Shown: positions 41,134 through 49,875 of the stretch, in pieces | Position numbering within the stretch: the first letter of the stretch is position 1 | Layout of the letters: each line of letters begins with the position of its first letter | Assembly: GCF_963517015.1 (NCBI RefSeq) | Contig: NZ_CAUQDV010000001.1 | Coordinates: 2,672,001-2,736,000 of the forward strand | Source: an uncultured Devosia sp. | Lineage (GTDB): Bacteria; Pseudomonadota; Alphaproteobacteria; Rhizobiales; Devosiaceae | Direction: 5' to 3' | DNA length: 64,000 nucleotides | Translations under genes and position numbers: made by a program | Notes under the pieces: generated by a model | Seen by the model: only the letters and a program-made list of their open reading frames with translations | Database searches by the model: none | Told to the model about the DNA's origin: nothing

Positions 41134-41430
41134 TCACGGGGCTTCCTGCTTTTTCGAGGAGACTCCAGATTGTCATGCTTCGACCCGTCCCGAAGGGCAA
41201 ATCTCTCCAGTGGAGAGATTTGCGGCGAGAAGGCCCCTGGGTCGCACTCCACTCGTCGTTCTTGGCCCAACGGCCGCCCATTACCCGTGACAACCGCAAG
41301 GCAGGCGGCGCTTGCGCTTGAACAGATTTTCTCCACCGTTCACCCTTCGCGCACAGTTACACCCTTGTATCCACTTGCGGTGCGGCAAAGCCTCCCCTAT
41401 CTTCATCGTCGCGGGACGATGTTCCGCATA
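41134..41430. other. Non-coding stretch before the FMN riboswitch
   Basis: About 297 bases without a supported gene. It contains a 27-base hairpin element at 41197-41223, described separately, and probably the promoter of ribN in its last 100 bases, where the sequence turns AT-richer (ACAGTTACACCCTTGTATCC at about 41351). Confidence 0.5.
41197..41223. repeat. Small palindromic element, copy 1
   Basis: GCAAATCTCTCC and GGAGAGATTTGC form a perfect 12-base stem with a 3-base loop (AGT), followed by GGC. A related hairpin with the same trailing TTTGCGGC lies at 42751-42775 on the other side of ribN. Confidence 0.65.
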
Positions 41431-41566
41431 GTTCTCAGGGCGGGGTGCAATTCCCCACCGGCGGTAAGGGCAGCGATGCCCAAGCCCGCGAGCGCTTGGC
41501 GAAATCCAAGGTCAGCAGATCCGGTTTGATTCCGGAGCCGACGGTATAGTCCGGATGAAAGAGAAC
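41431..41566 (+). ncRNA. FMN riboswitch (RFN element)
   Basis: The conserved RFN landmarks are all present: GTTCTCAGGGCGGGGTGCAA at the start, CCCACCGGCGGTAA, AGCCCGCGAGCG, GGTCAGCAGATCCGGT, CGGAGCCGACGGTATAGTCC and the closing GGATGAAAGAGAAC. The element binds FMN and switches off the downstream gene. After it, CCGGCGTCC...ACGCCGG (about 41586-41622) and CGTAACC/GGTTACG (41631-41655) can form hairpins before the ribosome site and are the likely expression platform. Confidence 0.96.
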
Positions 41567-41668
41567 GGGATCAGCGCTGGTTTGCCGGCGTCCGTTGCTT
41601 TTGCGCGGACGTGGCCACGCCGGAACGTCCCGTAACCCTGAGGAAACTGGTTACGGAAAGGACGTTAC

Positions 41669-42640
41669 ATGAACCAGGTTTCCTCTTCTGCACAGAACGC
41701 CACGATCGGCGCCTTCGTCATGATCACCGCCGCCGTGCTGTTTGCCGGCAGCAATGTGCTGCAATCGGTGCTGCCGACTCCCGTCGAATATGGCGGCTTT
41801 GGCCTCTCCTCCACCGGTATGGCCTTCTGGCAATATGTCATTGCTTCCATCCTGGCGCTGCCGCTGATCCTGCGTATCGGCTTTGACAAGCTGCGCACGC
41901 GCCACCCGCTGGCGCATCAGCTTCGCGCCCTGGCCTCGGCGACCGGCGTGCATGTCTTCGTCTATGGCTTCGCCTCGGGCGTGCCGATCTGGCAGATGGT
42001 GACGCTGCTCGCCACCGGCCCGTTGTTCATCATCATCGGCTCGACGCTGTTTCTGGGCGAACGCGCCACCCTGCCCCGCATCATCGCGGCCTTGATGGGC
42101 TTTGCCGGCGCGATCATTGTCTCGGGCGTTGGTGGCGACCTCGGTCTTGTCACTCTGATCCCGATCGCGGCGGCCGCGCTCTGGGCCACGACGGACGTGT
42201 TGACCAAGTATCTCGCTCGCGAGGAAGCACCGGAAACGCTGACAATTTCGCTCCTCGTGCTGATGACGCCAAACCACCTGCTGGTGCTGCTGGCCGTCAA
42301 TGCCTGGGGTTGGCTCCTGCCGTCGCTGACACCGGCGGGCCTTGCCAGCGGCTTCCCCTTTGCCCTGCCGACGGGCACGGGGCTGGTGCTGCTGCTCCTG
42401 CTCGGCGCCCTCACCGCGGGCGCGCAATATCTGCTGGGCGTCGCCTACAAGCTGGCTGATGCCACCTATCTGCAGCCCTTTGCGGACCTCAAGGTCCCGC
42501 TCGGCGGCCTGCTGGGCTGGGCCCTGCTCGGCCAGATGCCCGCGGTCTGGTTCTGGCCGGGGTTCCTGCTGATCATCGGCGGTTCGCTGCTGGTGTTCTG
42601 GGCGGAGACAGAGAGGCGCCCAAGCCTGCGCATGGCTTAG
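41669..42640 (+). CDS. ribN: Riboflavin transporter RibN (EamA/DMT family)
   Basis: The 323-residue protein has ten membrane helices in two EamA repeats (about 15-145 and 165-310), as in drug/metabolite transporters. The FMN riboswitch directly in front identifies it as the flavin-related branch; RibN is the known riboflavin importer of rhizobia and related bacteria. AAGGAC precedes ATG 41669. It would be repressed when FMN is plentiful. The riboflavin biosynthetic gene ribD lies about 6 kb away with no riboswitch of its own in the window. Confidence 0.88.
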   Translation: MNQVSSSAQNATIGAFVMITAAVLFAGSNVLQSVLPTPVEYGGFGLSSTGMAFWQYVIASILALPLILRIGFDKLRTRHPLAHQLRALASATGVHVFVYGFASGVPIWQMVTLLATGPLFIIIGSTLFLGERATLPRIIAALMGFAGAIIVSGVGGDLGLVTLIPIAAAALWATTDVLTKYLAREEAPETLTISLLVLMTPNHLLVLLAVNAWGWLLPSLTPAGLASGFPFALPTGTGLVLLLLLGALTAGAQYLLGVAYKLADATYLQPFADLKVPLGGLLGWALLGQMPAVWFWPGFLLIIGGSLLVFWAETERRPSLRMA

Positions 42641-42657
42641 TTTTGAGCCCCGATGCC

Positions 42658-42684
42658 ACCCTCTCCCGCCTGCGGGTGAGGGGA
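42658..42684. repeat. Half-element related to the parC-flanking repeats
   Basis: CCCTCTCCCGCCTGCGGGTGAGGGG resembles one arm of the elements at 58869 and 61480 (CCTCTCCCGTTTACGGGAGAGGG). It is a short palindrome after the ribN stop and may also act as a terminator. Confidence 0.55.
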
Positions 42685-42750
42685 AGGATGGGCTCCGAGC
42701 GTGTGGATACACCGTGCCATTCGGGCATAGCCCTCATGGCCTGAAGCGCT

Positions 42751-42775
42751 AAAATCCTTCCACTGGAAGGGTTTT
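42751..42775. repeat. Small palindromic element, copy 2
   Basis: AAAATCCTTCC pairs with GGAAGGGTTTT (one T-G pair) around ACT, followed by GCGGC. It is the partner of the element at 41197-41223. Confidence 0.6.
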
Positions 42776-42794
42776 GCGGCCTTGCCGCCGCGCT

Positions 42795-43250
42795 TCAGTG
42801 CTCCCGCGCCCGTTCCAGGATGCGCTTGCATTCCAGCAGTTCGCGCAGGACGTCGGAAAGCTTGTCCCGGCTTTCCTTGTCGAGGGCCGGATTGGACAGC
42901 ATCACGGCGTCTTCGATCTCGGCCTCGTCGCTCGCCTCTTCAGCGGCTTCGATCATCGGCAGGAGATCCTCGAGCGGCTTGCCTTCGCCCACGGCAATCA
43001 CATAGCGGCTGCCCTGATCCTTGAGGATGCGCTGCACGCCCTTGATGGTGAAACCCTGATCATAGAGCAGGTGACGGATGCCGCGGAGCAGCATCACATC
43101 CTCGGGGCGATAGTAGCGCCGGCCACCGCCGCGTTTCAGCGGCTTGATGGTTGCGAAACGAGTCTCCCAGAAGCGCAGGACATGCTGAGGCAGGTCCAGC
43201 TCATCGGCGGCCTCGGATATCGTCCGGAAGGCGTCTGGAGACTTGTCCAA
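42795..43250 (-). CDS. MerR-family transcriptional regulator
   Basis: The 151-residue protein has an N-terminal MerR winged helix (FRTISEAADELDLPQHVLRFWETRF, RYYRPEDVMLLRGIRHLLYDQGFTI across the wing). The C-terminal half is acidic and lacks the Cys residues of metal sensors. A MerR-like gene directly after ihfA is a recurring arrangement in Hyphomicrobiales. The start is TTG 43250, the only suitable start, 26 bases after the ihfA stop. The target is unknown. Confidence 0.85.
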   Translation of the reverse strand: MDKSPDAFRTISEAADELDLPQHVLRFWETRFATIKPLKRGGGRRYYRPEDVMLLRGIRHLLYDQGFTIKGVQRILKDQGSRYVIAVGEGKPLEDLLPMIEAAEEASDEAEIEDAVMLSNPALDKESRDKLSDVLRELLECKRILERAREH

Positions 43251-43276
43251 CTCGGTCTAGACTCACTCTGGATGGC

Positions 43277-43588
43277 TTATTTTCCAGTAGGAACCATAGA
43301 TTTGTTGATCTTGGACTTCAACACGTTGGACGGTTTGAACACAAGAACCTGCCGGGGCAGGATCGGCACCTCTTCGCCCGTCTTGGGATTGCGCCCAATA
43401 CGTTCATTCTTGGAGCGGACCTGGAAGGATCCGAAGGAGGAGAGTTTTACATTGGCGCCGGTGATCAGGGCATCCCCGATCAATTCCAGCACCCGTTCGA
43501 CCAGTTCGGCCGATTCCGTTCTCGACAGGCCAACCGAGCCATAGACCGCTTCCGCAAGATCAGCCCGCGTGATTGTCTTCTGCGTCAT
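43277..43588 (-). CDS. ihfA: Integration host factor subunit alpha
   Basis: The 103-residue HU/IHF-fold protein has the family segment GANVKLSSFGSFQVRSKNER and the beta-arm tip GRNPKTGEEVPI, which inserts into the minor groove and bends DNA sharply. ATG 43588 gives the standard N-terminus (MTQKTITRADLAEAV). It lies in the conserved order plsX-fabH-ihfA-merR on the minus strand. Confidence 0.96.
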   Translation of the reverse strand: MTQKTITRADLAEAVYGSVGLSRTESAELVERVLELIGDALITGANVKLSSFGSFQVRSKNERIGRNPKTGEEVPILPRQVLVFKPSNVLKSKINKSMVPTGK

Positions 43589-43829
43589 TCGCACCCCCGT
43601 TTGTTGCCGAAAGGTCCAAAAATCCCCGCCGGGACACGCCAATGTCCCCGTTCAGAACAGCCATAGACGCGACCCGAATTGGCCGTGCCAAACCGCGGGA
43701 ACCAGTCCCTCCACATCAGCGCCACGCCTTCACAAATATCTCGTGCGGCTCGTTTTTCGGGCGCTGCGTTCCTCCGCCCGATAAGACACTAACGCTTTGA
43801 AACGGTTACGGTCAATGCGCTCTATACAC

Positions 43830-44807
43830 TTACCAGCGAATGAGATTTGCGCCCCAGGTGAAGCCACCGCCCATGGCTTCGAGCATCACGAGGTCACCCT
43901 GCTTGATGCGACCGTCGGCGACGGCAACGCTCAGCGCGAGGGGAACCGAGGCTGCAGAAGTATTGGCATGGCGGTCCACGGTCATCACCACCTTTTCAGG
44001 TGGCAGGCCGAGTTTCTTGCCCGCGCCCTCGATGATGCGCTGGTTGGCCTGATGCGGAACGAACCAGTCGAGGTCCTCGACGGTATAGCCGCCCTTTTCC
44101 AGCGCGGAATAGACCACGTCGGTGATCTTGCCCACGGCATGGCGGAAGACTTCGGGGCCCTGCATATGCACGTGGCCGGTCGTGCCGGTGGTCGAGGGAC
44201 CGCCATCGACATAGAGCTTGTCCCAATGGTGACCATCGGAACGGAGAGCGGATGAGAGAATGCCGCGTTCGGCCTCGCCGTCGGCAAGTTCCACGCCTTC
44301 CACGACCATGGCCCCTGCACCGTCGCCAAACAGCACGCAGGTGGTGCGATCGGTCCAGTCGAGCAGGCGCGAGAAGGTCTCGGCGCCGATGACCAGCGCG
44401 CGCCTGGCAAGACCATTCTTGATATAGCTGTCAGCCGTGGTCAGGGCATAGACGAAGCCCGAGCAGACGGCCTGGATGTCGAAGGCCATGCCGTGATGCA
44501 TGCCCAGCTTCATCTGCACCAGCGTCGCAGCCGACGGGAACGTATAGTCCGGCGTCGTGGTCGCCACGATGATCAGGTCGATGTCCTCGGCCGTCACGCC
44601 GGCAGCAGCCATGGCCTTCTTGCCGGCTTCAACCGCGAGGTCGGAGGTGAACTGGCCTTCGGCGGCGATATGGCGTTCCTTGATGCCGACACGCTGCTGG
44701 ATCCACTCGTCGGACGTATCGACGATCTTTTCCAGGTCGGCATTGGTCAGAATTTTTTCCGGCAGGTAGCCGCCGACGCCACGGATAATGGTACGCGTTC
44801 TGGTCAC
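43830..44807 (-). CDS. fabH: 3-oxoacyl-ACP synthase III
   Basis: The 325-residue protein is of normal length. The catalytic triad is visible: Cys in IQAVCSGFVYAL, His in FVPHQANQRII and Asn in DRHANTSAAS. It condenses acetyl-CoA with malonyl-ACP to start fatty acid synthesis. The start is GTG 44807, overlapping the plsX stop by 4 bases (GTGA), so the two lipid genes are coupled. Confidence 0.96.
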   Translation of the reverse strand: MTRTRTIIRGVGGYLPEKILTNADLEKIVDTSDEWIQQRVGIKERHIAAEGQFTSDLAVEAGKKAMAAAGVTAEDIDLIIVATTTPDYTFPSAATLVQMKLGMHHGMAFDIQAVCSGFVYALTTADSYIKNGLARRALVIGAETFSRLLDWTDRTTCVLFGDGAGAMVVEGVELADGEAERGILSSALRSDGHHWDKLYVDGGPSTTGTTGHVHMQGPEVFRHAVGKITDVVYSALEKGGYTVEDLDWFVPHQANQRIIEGAGKKLGLPPEKVVMTVDRHANTSAASVPLALSVAVADGRIKQGDLVMLEAMGGGFTWGANLIRW

Positions 44808-45877
44808 GCCTGTTTCGCCTCGGGTTCTGCTGCGGGAACGGCGGGAGCCGCCGCCTTGATGGGAAAGCGCTTCATGGTCTCGCCGATCTTGTCGATCAAG
44901 CGGCTGCGGCCCATTTCATAACCGAGACCCAACGCACTCTTGTAGCCAATTTCATCAGTGCCACCATGCGATTTGATGACAATGCCATTGAGACCCATAA
45001 AAACACCGCCATTGAGCGTGCGCGGGTCCATCTTGCGGCGCAGGGCATTGAGCGCGGAGGTCGCGAACAGCGCGCCGATCTTGCTCATCAGATTGGATTT
45101 GAGCGCGCTGCGAAGGTAGGAGCCAACCTGGCGGGCGGTGCCTTCAGCGGTCTTGAGCGCAATATTGCCGACAAAGCCTTCGGTGACGACCACGTCGACC
45201 GTGCCCTTGCCGATATCGTCGCCTTCGACAAAGCCGTGATAGGTGAAGCCCGAGCCGGAGGCCTCGGTCAGGATCTTGCCGGCATCCTTGATATAGTCGA
45301 GGCCCTTGACCTCTTCGGTGCCCACATTGAGCAGGCCGACGCTGGGATTGTCGTCGTCGAACAGGCAGCGCGCCAGCGCCGAACCGAGAATGGCGTAGTC
45401 GACCAGCTGCTGGGCATCGGCGCCGATTGTGGCGCCCATGTCGAGCACGATGATGTCGCTGCGCAGGGTCGGCCAGATCGCGGCGATGCCGGGACGGGAA
45501 ATGCCCTCCATCGGACGCAGGCAAAAGGTCGACATGGCCATCAGCGCGCCGGTATTGCCGCCCGAGACGGCGACATCGGCTTCCTTGTCCTTGACGGCCT
45601 GGATGGCCATCCACATGGACGAGGTATTCTTGCCCTTGCGCAGGGCCTGGCTGGGCTTTTCGTCCATGGCGATGACGACTTCGGCATGGCGCACGGTCGA
45701 AACCGGCTTCAGCGCCGGAAATTCGTCGAGTAGCGGCGCGATCAGCTCCTCGCGCCCGTGGAAGATGAACTTGGTGTTCTTGCGCTCGCGCAGGGCCAGA
45801 TAGGCTCCGTGGATGACAGAGCGCGGGGCGTTGTCCCCACCCATGGCATCCACTGATATAGTAATTGTATCGGTCAT
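44804..45877 (-). CDS. plsX: Phosphate acyltransferase PlsX
   Basis: The 357-residue protein begins with ISVDAMGGDNAP, the hallmark of PlsX, which makes acyl-phosphate from acyl-ACP for phospholipid synthesis. Other conserved parts are SGGNTGALMA and NVGTEEVKG. ATG 45877 is chosen because it starts the conserved N-terminus. It is preceded by the DUF177 gene and followed by fabH with overlap. Confidence 0.96.
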   Translation of the reverse strand: MTDTITISVDAMGGDNAPRSVIHGAYLALRERKNTKFIFHGREELIAPLLDEFPALKPVSTVRHAEVVIAMDEKPSQALRKGKNTSSMWMAIQAVKDKEADVAVSGGNTGALMAMSTFCLRPMEGISRPGIAAIWPTLRSDIIVLDMGATIGADAQQLVDYAILGSALARCLFDDDNPSVGLLNVGTEEVKGLDYIKDAGKILTEASGSGFTYHGFVEGDDIGKGTVDVVVTEGFVGNIALKTAEGTARQVGSYLRSALKSNLMSKIGALFATSALNALRRKMDPRTLNGGVFMGLNGIVIKSHGGTDEIGYKSALGLGYEMGRSRLIDKIGETMKRFPIKAAAPAVPAAEPEAKQA

Positions 45878-45955
45878 TTCAGCCCGTTCTGCGCCTCGCG
45901 AGGAGACAAGCAAACATATCGTATAGGGGAGTCGGTGCAAGCCCGGCCCGTAGCC

Positions 45956-46504
45956 CTAGCTCTCAGTATCGGTGGACTGCTTGAGCTTTTCGAGGCCGGC
46001 GAACGGACCGGATGGTCCATTGCCCAAGTCTATACCCAGAGAATCGAGGCTTTCATCGGGCAGACGCGGATAGGCATCGATGGCGAGCGCCAGCGTTTCG
46101 ATCAACAGAGCGCTCAGATCGACCTCGGGACCATCGATATGATCGGGAAAGTCGTCATCCTCGAGATCGATGAACAGTTCGGAGCCGGGTGTCGGCTTTT
46201 GGTGGCCATGCGGCTCGGGGAGGAAAACGCGGTCAACAGGCTCGTCCACCTTCTGCCCGACAGGCTCGAAGCTGACGACCGACGGCTGGACGATTTCGGC
46301 CTTGAGCCGGCCCAGGGCGCGGATTCCGCCACGCAGAGGCGTGACGACCAGCACTGCTTCGAACGAGTCGATTGCCGTGAGCTTGAGCTCCTCGGCCAAG
46401 CGCTGACGGGTGGCCTCGTCCAGCGAAACCTTGAGGTCGCGGCCAGTGGCCGGCAGACGATCAACACGGACAATGGCATCGAAAAGGGAAGATTCATCGC
46501 TCAA
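45956..46504 (-). CDS. DUF177 (YceD-like) protein
   Basis: The 182-residue protein is of the DUF177/YceD type, identified by its place before plsX and its pattern (FEAVLVVTPLRGGIRALGRL, acidic SELFIDLEDDDFPD). Family members are linked to ribosomal RNA or L32 accumulation, but rpmF, often next to it, is absent here. The start is TTG 46504, overlapping the stop of the upstream chaperone gene. Confidence 0.8.
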   Translation of the reverse strand: MSDESSLFDAIVRVDRLPATGRDLKVSLDEATRQRLAEELKLTAIDSFEAVLVVTPLRGGIRALGRLKAEIVQPSVVSFEPVGQKVDEPVDRVFLPEPHGHQKPTPGSELFIDLEDDDFPDHIDGPEVDLSALLIETLALAIDAYPRLPDESLDSLGIDLGNGPSGPFAGLEKLKQSTDTES

Positions 46505-47028
46505 GCGGCGGCCTCGAAAGTCAGTGCGCCATTGGTAATGGCATTGGGAGCCTGGCCGGCAAGATACCGATCCTGGGCCATGAGATAGGTCGTGAGCAAG
46601 GTCACCTCCGGGGTAACCTCACCCTCATAGATATTGCGCGCCAGGACACTTTCCAAGGCAGCGACATCGCTGCGATCCATGGCTTCATTCATGGCAGCAA
46701 GGAGGCCGAAGAAGATATTGCCCATCTTCTGGATGCGCTTGGGCACGCCCAGATCGCCGACGCCCATTTCGCGCAGCGAGCGGTCCATGTCCTTGAAGAA
46801 AAGATCAAACACCGCCTGGCTGAATTCCTTCTGCCTGCCGGTCTCGGCACGGAGACGGCGAAACAGCAGGGCCATATGCAGGCTGATCATGTCGAAACGG
46901 CCAGTCACCGTGTCCGGAACACCCCATTGCGCATAGAAAATGGGCTGCCGGGATTGCGCCACAATGGCGCTATAGACGGCGTAAACCGGTTCGGTAGCAG
47001 TGTCCTTGCGGAACAAAGACAGGATCAT
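46501..47028 (-). CDS. Ubiquinol-cytochrome c chaperone (CBP3-like)
   Basis: The 175-residue protein has the CBP3 domain pattern (YSAIVAQSRQPIFYAQWGVPDT, RFDMISLHMALLFRRLR, FSQAVFDLFFKDMDRSLREMGVGDL split by short spacers, KRIQKMGNIFFG). In mitochondria the homologue assists assembly of the cytochrome bc1 complex. ATG 47028 begins the normal N-terminus MILSLFRKD. It is upstream of DUF177-plsX, a common alphaproteobacterial order. Confidence 0.88.
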   Translation of the reverse strand: MILSLFRKDTATEPVYAVYSAIVAQSRQPIFYAQWGVPDTVTGRFDMISLHMALLFRRLRAETGRQKEFSQAVFDLFFKDMDRSLREMGVGDLGVPKRIQKMGNIFFGLLAAMNEAMDRSDVAALESVLARNIYEGEVTPEVTLLTTYLMAQDRYLAGQAPNAITNGALTFEAAA

Positions 47029-47195
47029 GGGCACGCGCTCAGCATCTGGATCGGCCTTTTGGGGTGGCAAACAGGCCCACCGTACCATTGCCAGCTTGCC
47101 AGACCGACAAGTTGGCAGCTACACATTCCGGCGGCTACAGGGTGGTCGCCTTGTTGTCGAGCCTATAGTCGAGAGCCATCGGGAAAGTCAAATTC

Positions 47196-47645
47196 ATGCA
47201 CCTGCGCAATGCCTCCGGTAAACTCGTGCCGATCGCCGCTGTCACCATGCTGACGCTGGCATTGGCCGCCTGTACCAGCAGCACGACGCTGGTTACCTCG
47301 AGGACCCAGGGCTACGAGATTTCCGACAGCGCCCAGGCGCAGATTCGCACGGGGCAGAGCCAGGAGCTGGTGCAGCTGGTGCTGGGTTCGCCGCAGTCGA
47401 CCAATACATTCGGCGATCAGTCGGCCTGGTATTATGTCGAGACCAAGGTGCGACAGACCGCTTTCGGCCTCACCATGAACGACTCGCGTACCGTGCTGGT
47501 CGTCTATTTCGACAAGAACAAGAAGGTCGTCGACAAGGCCGTCTACGGCCTGCAGGACGGCAAGACCGTCGCGATCGAAACGCGCCGCACGCCGTCCTAT
47601 GGCGAAGACCGCAGCTTCATCGATTCCATTCTCAGCAGCTTCTGA
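47196..47645 (+). CDS. bamE: Outer membrane protein assembly factor BamE
   Basis: The 149-residue lipoprotein has a signal peptide and lipobox LALAAC with Cys at about 26. The SmpA/OmlA fold is shown by IRTGQSQELVQLVLGSPQST, WYYVETK and VVYFDKNKKV. It belongs to the BAM complex that inserts beta-barrel proteins in the outer membrane. It is divergent from the CBP3 gene and followed by a strong terminator. Confidence 0.92.
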   Translation: MHLRNASGKLVPIAAVTMLTLALAACTSSTTLVTSRTQGYEISDSAQAQIRTGQSQELVQLVLGSPQSTNTFGDQSAWYYVETKVRQTAFGLTMNDSRTVLVVYFDKNKKVVDKAVYGLQDGKTVAIETRRTPSYGEDRSFIDSILSSF

Positions 47646-47664
47646 TCTCCGGATCAGCCAAAAG

Positions 47665-47692
47665 AAAAGCCCCGGTCACGCCGGGGCTTTTT
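47665..47692. terminator. Two-way terminator between bamE and nusB
   Basis: AAAGCCCCGG pairs with CCGGGGCTTT around TCACG. T runs follow on the plus strand and A runs precede it, so it can end both convergent genes. Confidence 0.9.
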
Positions 47693-47713
47693 CGTATGCG
47701 GAATTGGTCGGGA

Positions 47714-48208
47714 CTATTTATTGCCGGTCAAGTCTGACCCAGCTTCGCGGGCAATGGCGTCCAGCGCGGCATTGACGAGGCCGGAGGCATCGTCTTCGTA
47801 AAAGGCCTTGGCCACGTCGACATATTCGGTGATGACGACGCGGGGCGGAATATCCTTGCGGCGCAGCAATTCCCAAGCGGCGGCGCGCAGGATGGCGCGG
47901 AGCGTCGCATCGACGCGCTCGACCGGCCAGCCGTCGGCGAGGGCGCGGTCAACGGCCGGGTCAATGGCGATCTGGTGCTTGGTGACGCCGGTCACGATCT
48001 GCTTGAAGAAATCGGCATCGGCGGGAAGGTACTGCTCACCCTCGATCTCGCGGCCGAGGTGATAGGTGCCGAACTGGGCCAGCGTGTCTTCGAGCGTCGC
48101 GCGACCAATATCCATTTGGTAGAGCGCCTGCACGGCGGCAAAACGCGCCGCGCCGCGCTGGTTGGCGGGGCGTTCGACTTGGGGATCGCGTTTGGGGGCG
48201 TCGGCCAT
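47714..48208 (-). CDS. nusB: Transcription antitermination factor NusB
   Basis: The 164-residue all-helical RNA-binding protein has conserved NQRGAARFAAVQALYQMDIG near the N-terminus and the C-terminal segment ITEYVDVAKAFYEDDASGLVNAALD. It binds boxA RNA with NusE in rRNA antitermination. ATG 48208 starts the usual sequence; ATG 48220 is four codons earlier and also possible. It follows ribD by about 90 bases. Confidence 0.93.
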   Translation of the reverse strand: MADAPKRDPQVERPANQRGAARFAAVQALYQMDIGRATLEDTLAQFGTYHLGREIEGEQYLPADADFFKQIVTGVTKHQIAIDPAVDRALADGWPVERVDATLRAILRAAAWELLRRKDIPPRVVITEYVDVAKAFYEDDASGLVNAALDAIAREAGSDLTGNK

Positions 48209-48298
48209 TCGTATCTTCATCTCACTCTGCGGCAGGGGCGCCGCGCTGCCTGCTGGAGGCATCGCAGTCCCATAATCGCCTGTCGGGGTAACTTCAAC

Positions 48299-49393
48299 TC
48301 AAACCGGCTCTAGCAGCCTTGCGTATCGCAGCAGCGTGTCCTCGCCAAGGCGCTGGCGTTCGATCTCGACAAAGCCGGCGGCATTGAGGAGGTCAACCAG
48401 CGGGCCATCGGGCGATGCCGGCGTGCCTTCGCTGCCGATGGTGCGCGCCGTCGTCAGCAGCGAAATCCCGTCCACCAGATCGGCTTCGAGCATAGCTGCG
48501 AGCAGGCGCTGGCCGGGCTCGACCAGAAGGTTGCGCACTTTGCGGTCACTCAGCGCGGCAAGCGCGGCCTTGAGATCGGGGCGACCGTTGTCGCCCAGCA
48601 CGCGGATGGTCTCGACCGAGATCGGGGCATCCACGGCGGTGTCGATTTCGGCAATGATTGCAGTGCGGTGGCCGGAAAAACCACCGATCAGATTCATGCG
48701 GCGGTCGACACCTGTAGCGCCGGACAGCACAACACGAAGCGGCGTGCGGCGCTCGAGACCGGCCAGTTTGACAGTCAGATCGGGATCGAGCCGCGCCGTT
48801 GCCGCACCGACCAAAATGGCATCGGATCTGGCACGAAGCATGTCGAGCCAGTTGCGACCGGACGGGCCCAGCAACGTCAGGGCGCCCTGCCCTGTGCGGT
48901 CCAGCTTGCCGTCGGCGGAGAGCACTAGGGCGATGTTCACCATAGGGCGCGATTCTGCCTGGCGCAGGCTGCGGCCGGCGTAAAGCGCGAAGCTGGGCGC
49001 ATGCTGGGCGACGATGACTTCGACGCCGGCCGATTCCAGATGGGCAACCGAACCGACAGCGCTGGGATCGAGTGCGCCGATCACCACGCGCATGATGCCG
49101 GAGCGGATGATCGCATCGGCGCAGGGCGGCGTGCGGCTCCACTCATTGCAGGGTTCGAGCGTCACGTAGAGCGTGCAACCAGCCGCGTCGAAGCCGGCAG
49201 CGGCAATCGCTTCGGCCTCGGCATGCGGGCGGCCGCCCTTGCCGGTCACGGCACGGGCAATCAGCGTCTGGCTCAATGGCTCGACAATCAGGGCGGCCAC
49301 AGCGGCATGATCGGCAGTCGTGCCCTGAAAGGGCGCGGCGTAGCGGGCCGCGGCATCGAGCCAGCGGCGGTCTTCGGCCGTCACAGCGGTCAC
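48299..49393 (-). CDS. ribD: Bifunctional riboflavin biosynthesis deaminase/reductase RibD
   Basis: The 364-residue protein has an N-terminal deaminase domain with zinc ligands in RPHAEAEAI and EPCNEWSRTPPC (the two Cys are kept; the common SHxG between them reads NEWS). A C-terminal reductase domain follows (MVNIALVLSADGKL, RSDAILVGAATARLDPDLTV). It carries out the second and third steps of riboflavin synthesis. GTG 49393 overlaps the nrdR stop by 4 bases. ribE and ribH, often next in this cluster, are absent. Confidence 0.92.
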   Translation of the reverse strand: MTAVTAEDRRWLDAAARYAAPFQGTTADHAAVAALIVEPLSQTLIARAVTGKGGRPHAEAEAIAAAGFDAAGCTLYVTLEPCNEWSRTPPCADAIIRSGIMRVVIGALDPSAVGSVAHLESAGVEVIVAQHAPSFALYAGRSLRQAESRPMVNIALVLSADGKLDRTGQGALTLLGPSGRNWLDMLRARSDAILVGAATARLDPDLTVKLAGLERRTPLRVVLSGATGVDRRMNLIGGFSGHRTAIIAEIDTAVDAPISVETIRVLGDNGRPDLKAALAALSDRKVRNLLVEPGQRLLAAMLEADLVDGISLLTTARTIGSEGTPASPDGPLVDLLNAAGFVEIERQRLGEDTLLRYARLLEPV

Positions 49394-49866
49394 TCGTCGT
49401 CCCGCAGCGTGCCCTGCCCCTCGGCCAGTTCAGTCAAAAAGCTGCGGAAGTCGTCCGCGGCGGAGAAATTCTTGTAGACCGAAGCGAAGCGGACAAAGGC
49501 CACGTCATCGAGCCCCTTGAGGCCTTCCATGACATATTCGCCGATCTGGTCGGAGGTTACTTCCACATCGCCTAGTGATTCCAGCTGGCGGACGATGCCC
49601 GAAATCATGCGCTCGATGCGGTCGGTTTCCACCGAACGCTTGCGCAGGGCGGTATAGACGGAGCGGGCAAGCTTTTCGCGATCAAAGGGTACCTTGCGGC
49701 CGCTCTTCTTGACCACGGTCAGCTCACGCAGCTGAACCCGCTCGAAAGTGGTGAAGCGGCCGCCGCATCCATTGCAGACGCGGCGACGGCGAATGGCGCC
49801 GGAATCCTCGGTCGGCCTGCTGTCCTTGACCTGCGTATCGTCGTTACCGCAATAGGGACAGCGCAT
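49390..49866 (-). CDS. nrdR: Transcriptional repressor NrdR
   Basis: The 158-residue protein has a zinc ribbon (MRCPYCGNDDTQV and VCNGCGGRFTTFERV; Cys 3, 6, 31 and 34) followed by an ATP-cone (about 50-140). It represses ribonucleotide reductase genes when dATP is high. It sits between glyA and ribD, the standard order. Confidence 0.97.
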   Translation of the reverse strand: MRCPYCGNDDTQVKDSRPTEDSGAIRRRRVCNGCGGRFTTFERVQLRELTVVKKSGRKVPFDREKLARSVYTALRKRSVETDRIERMISGIVRQLESLGDVEVTSDQIGEYVMEGLKGLDDVAFVRFASVYKNFSAADDFRSFLTELAEGQGTLRDDE

Positions 49867-49875
49867 GGACAGACC

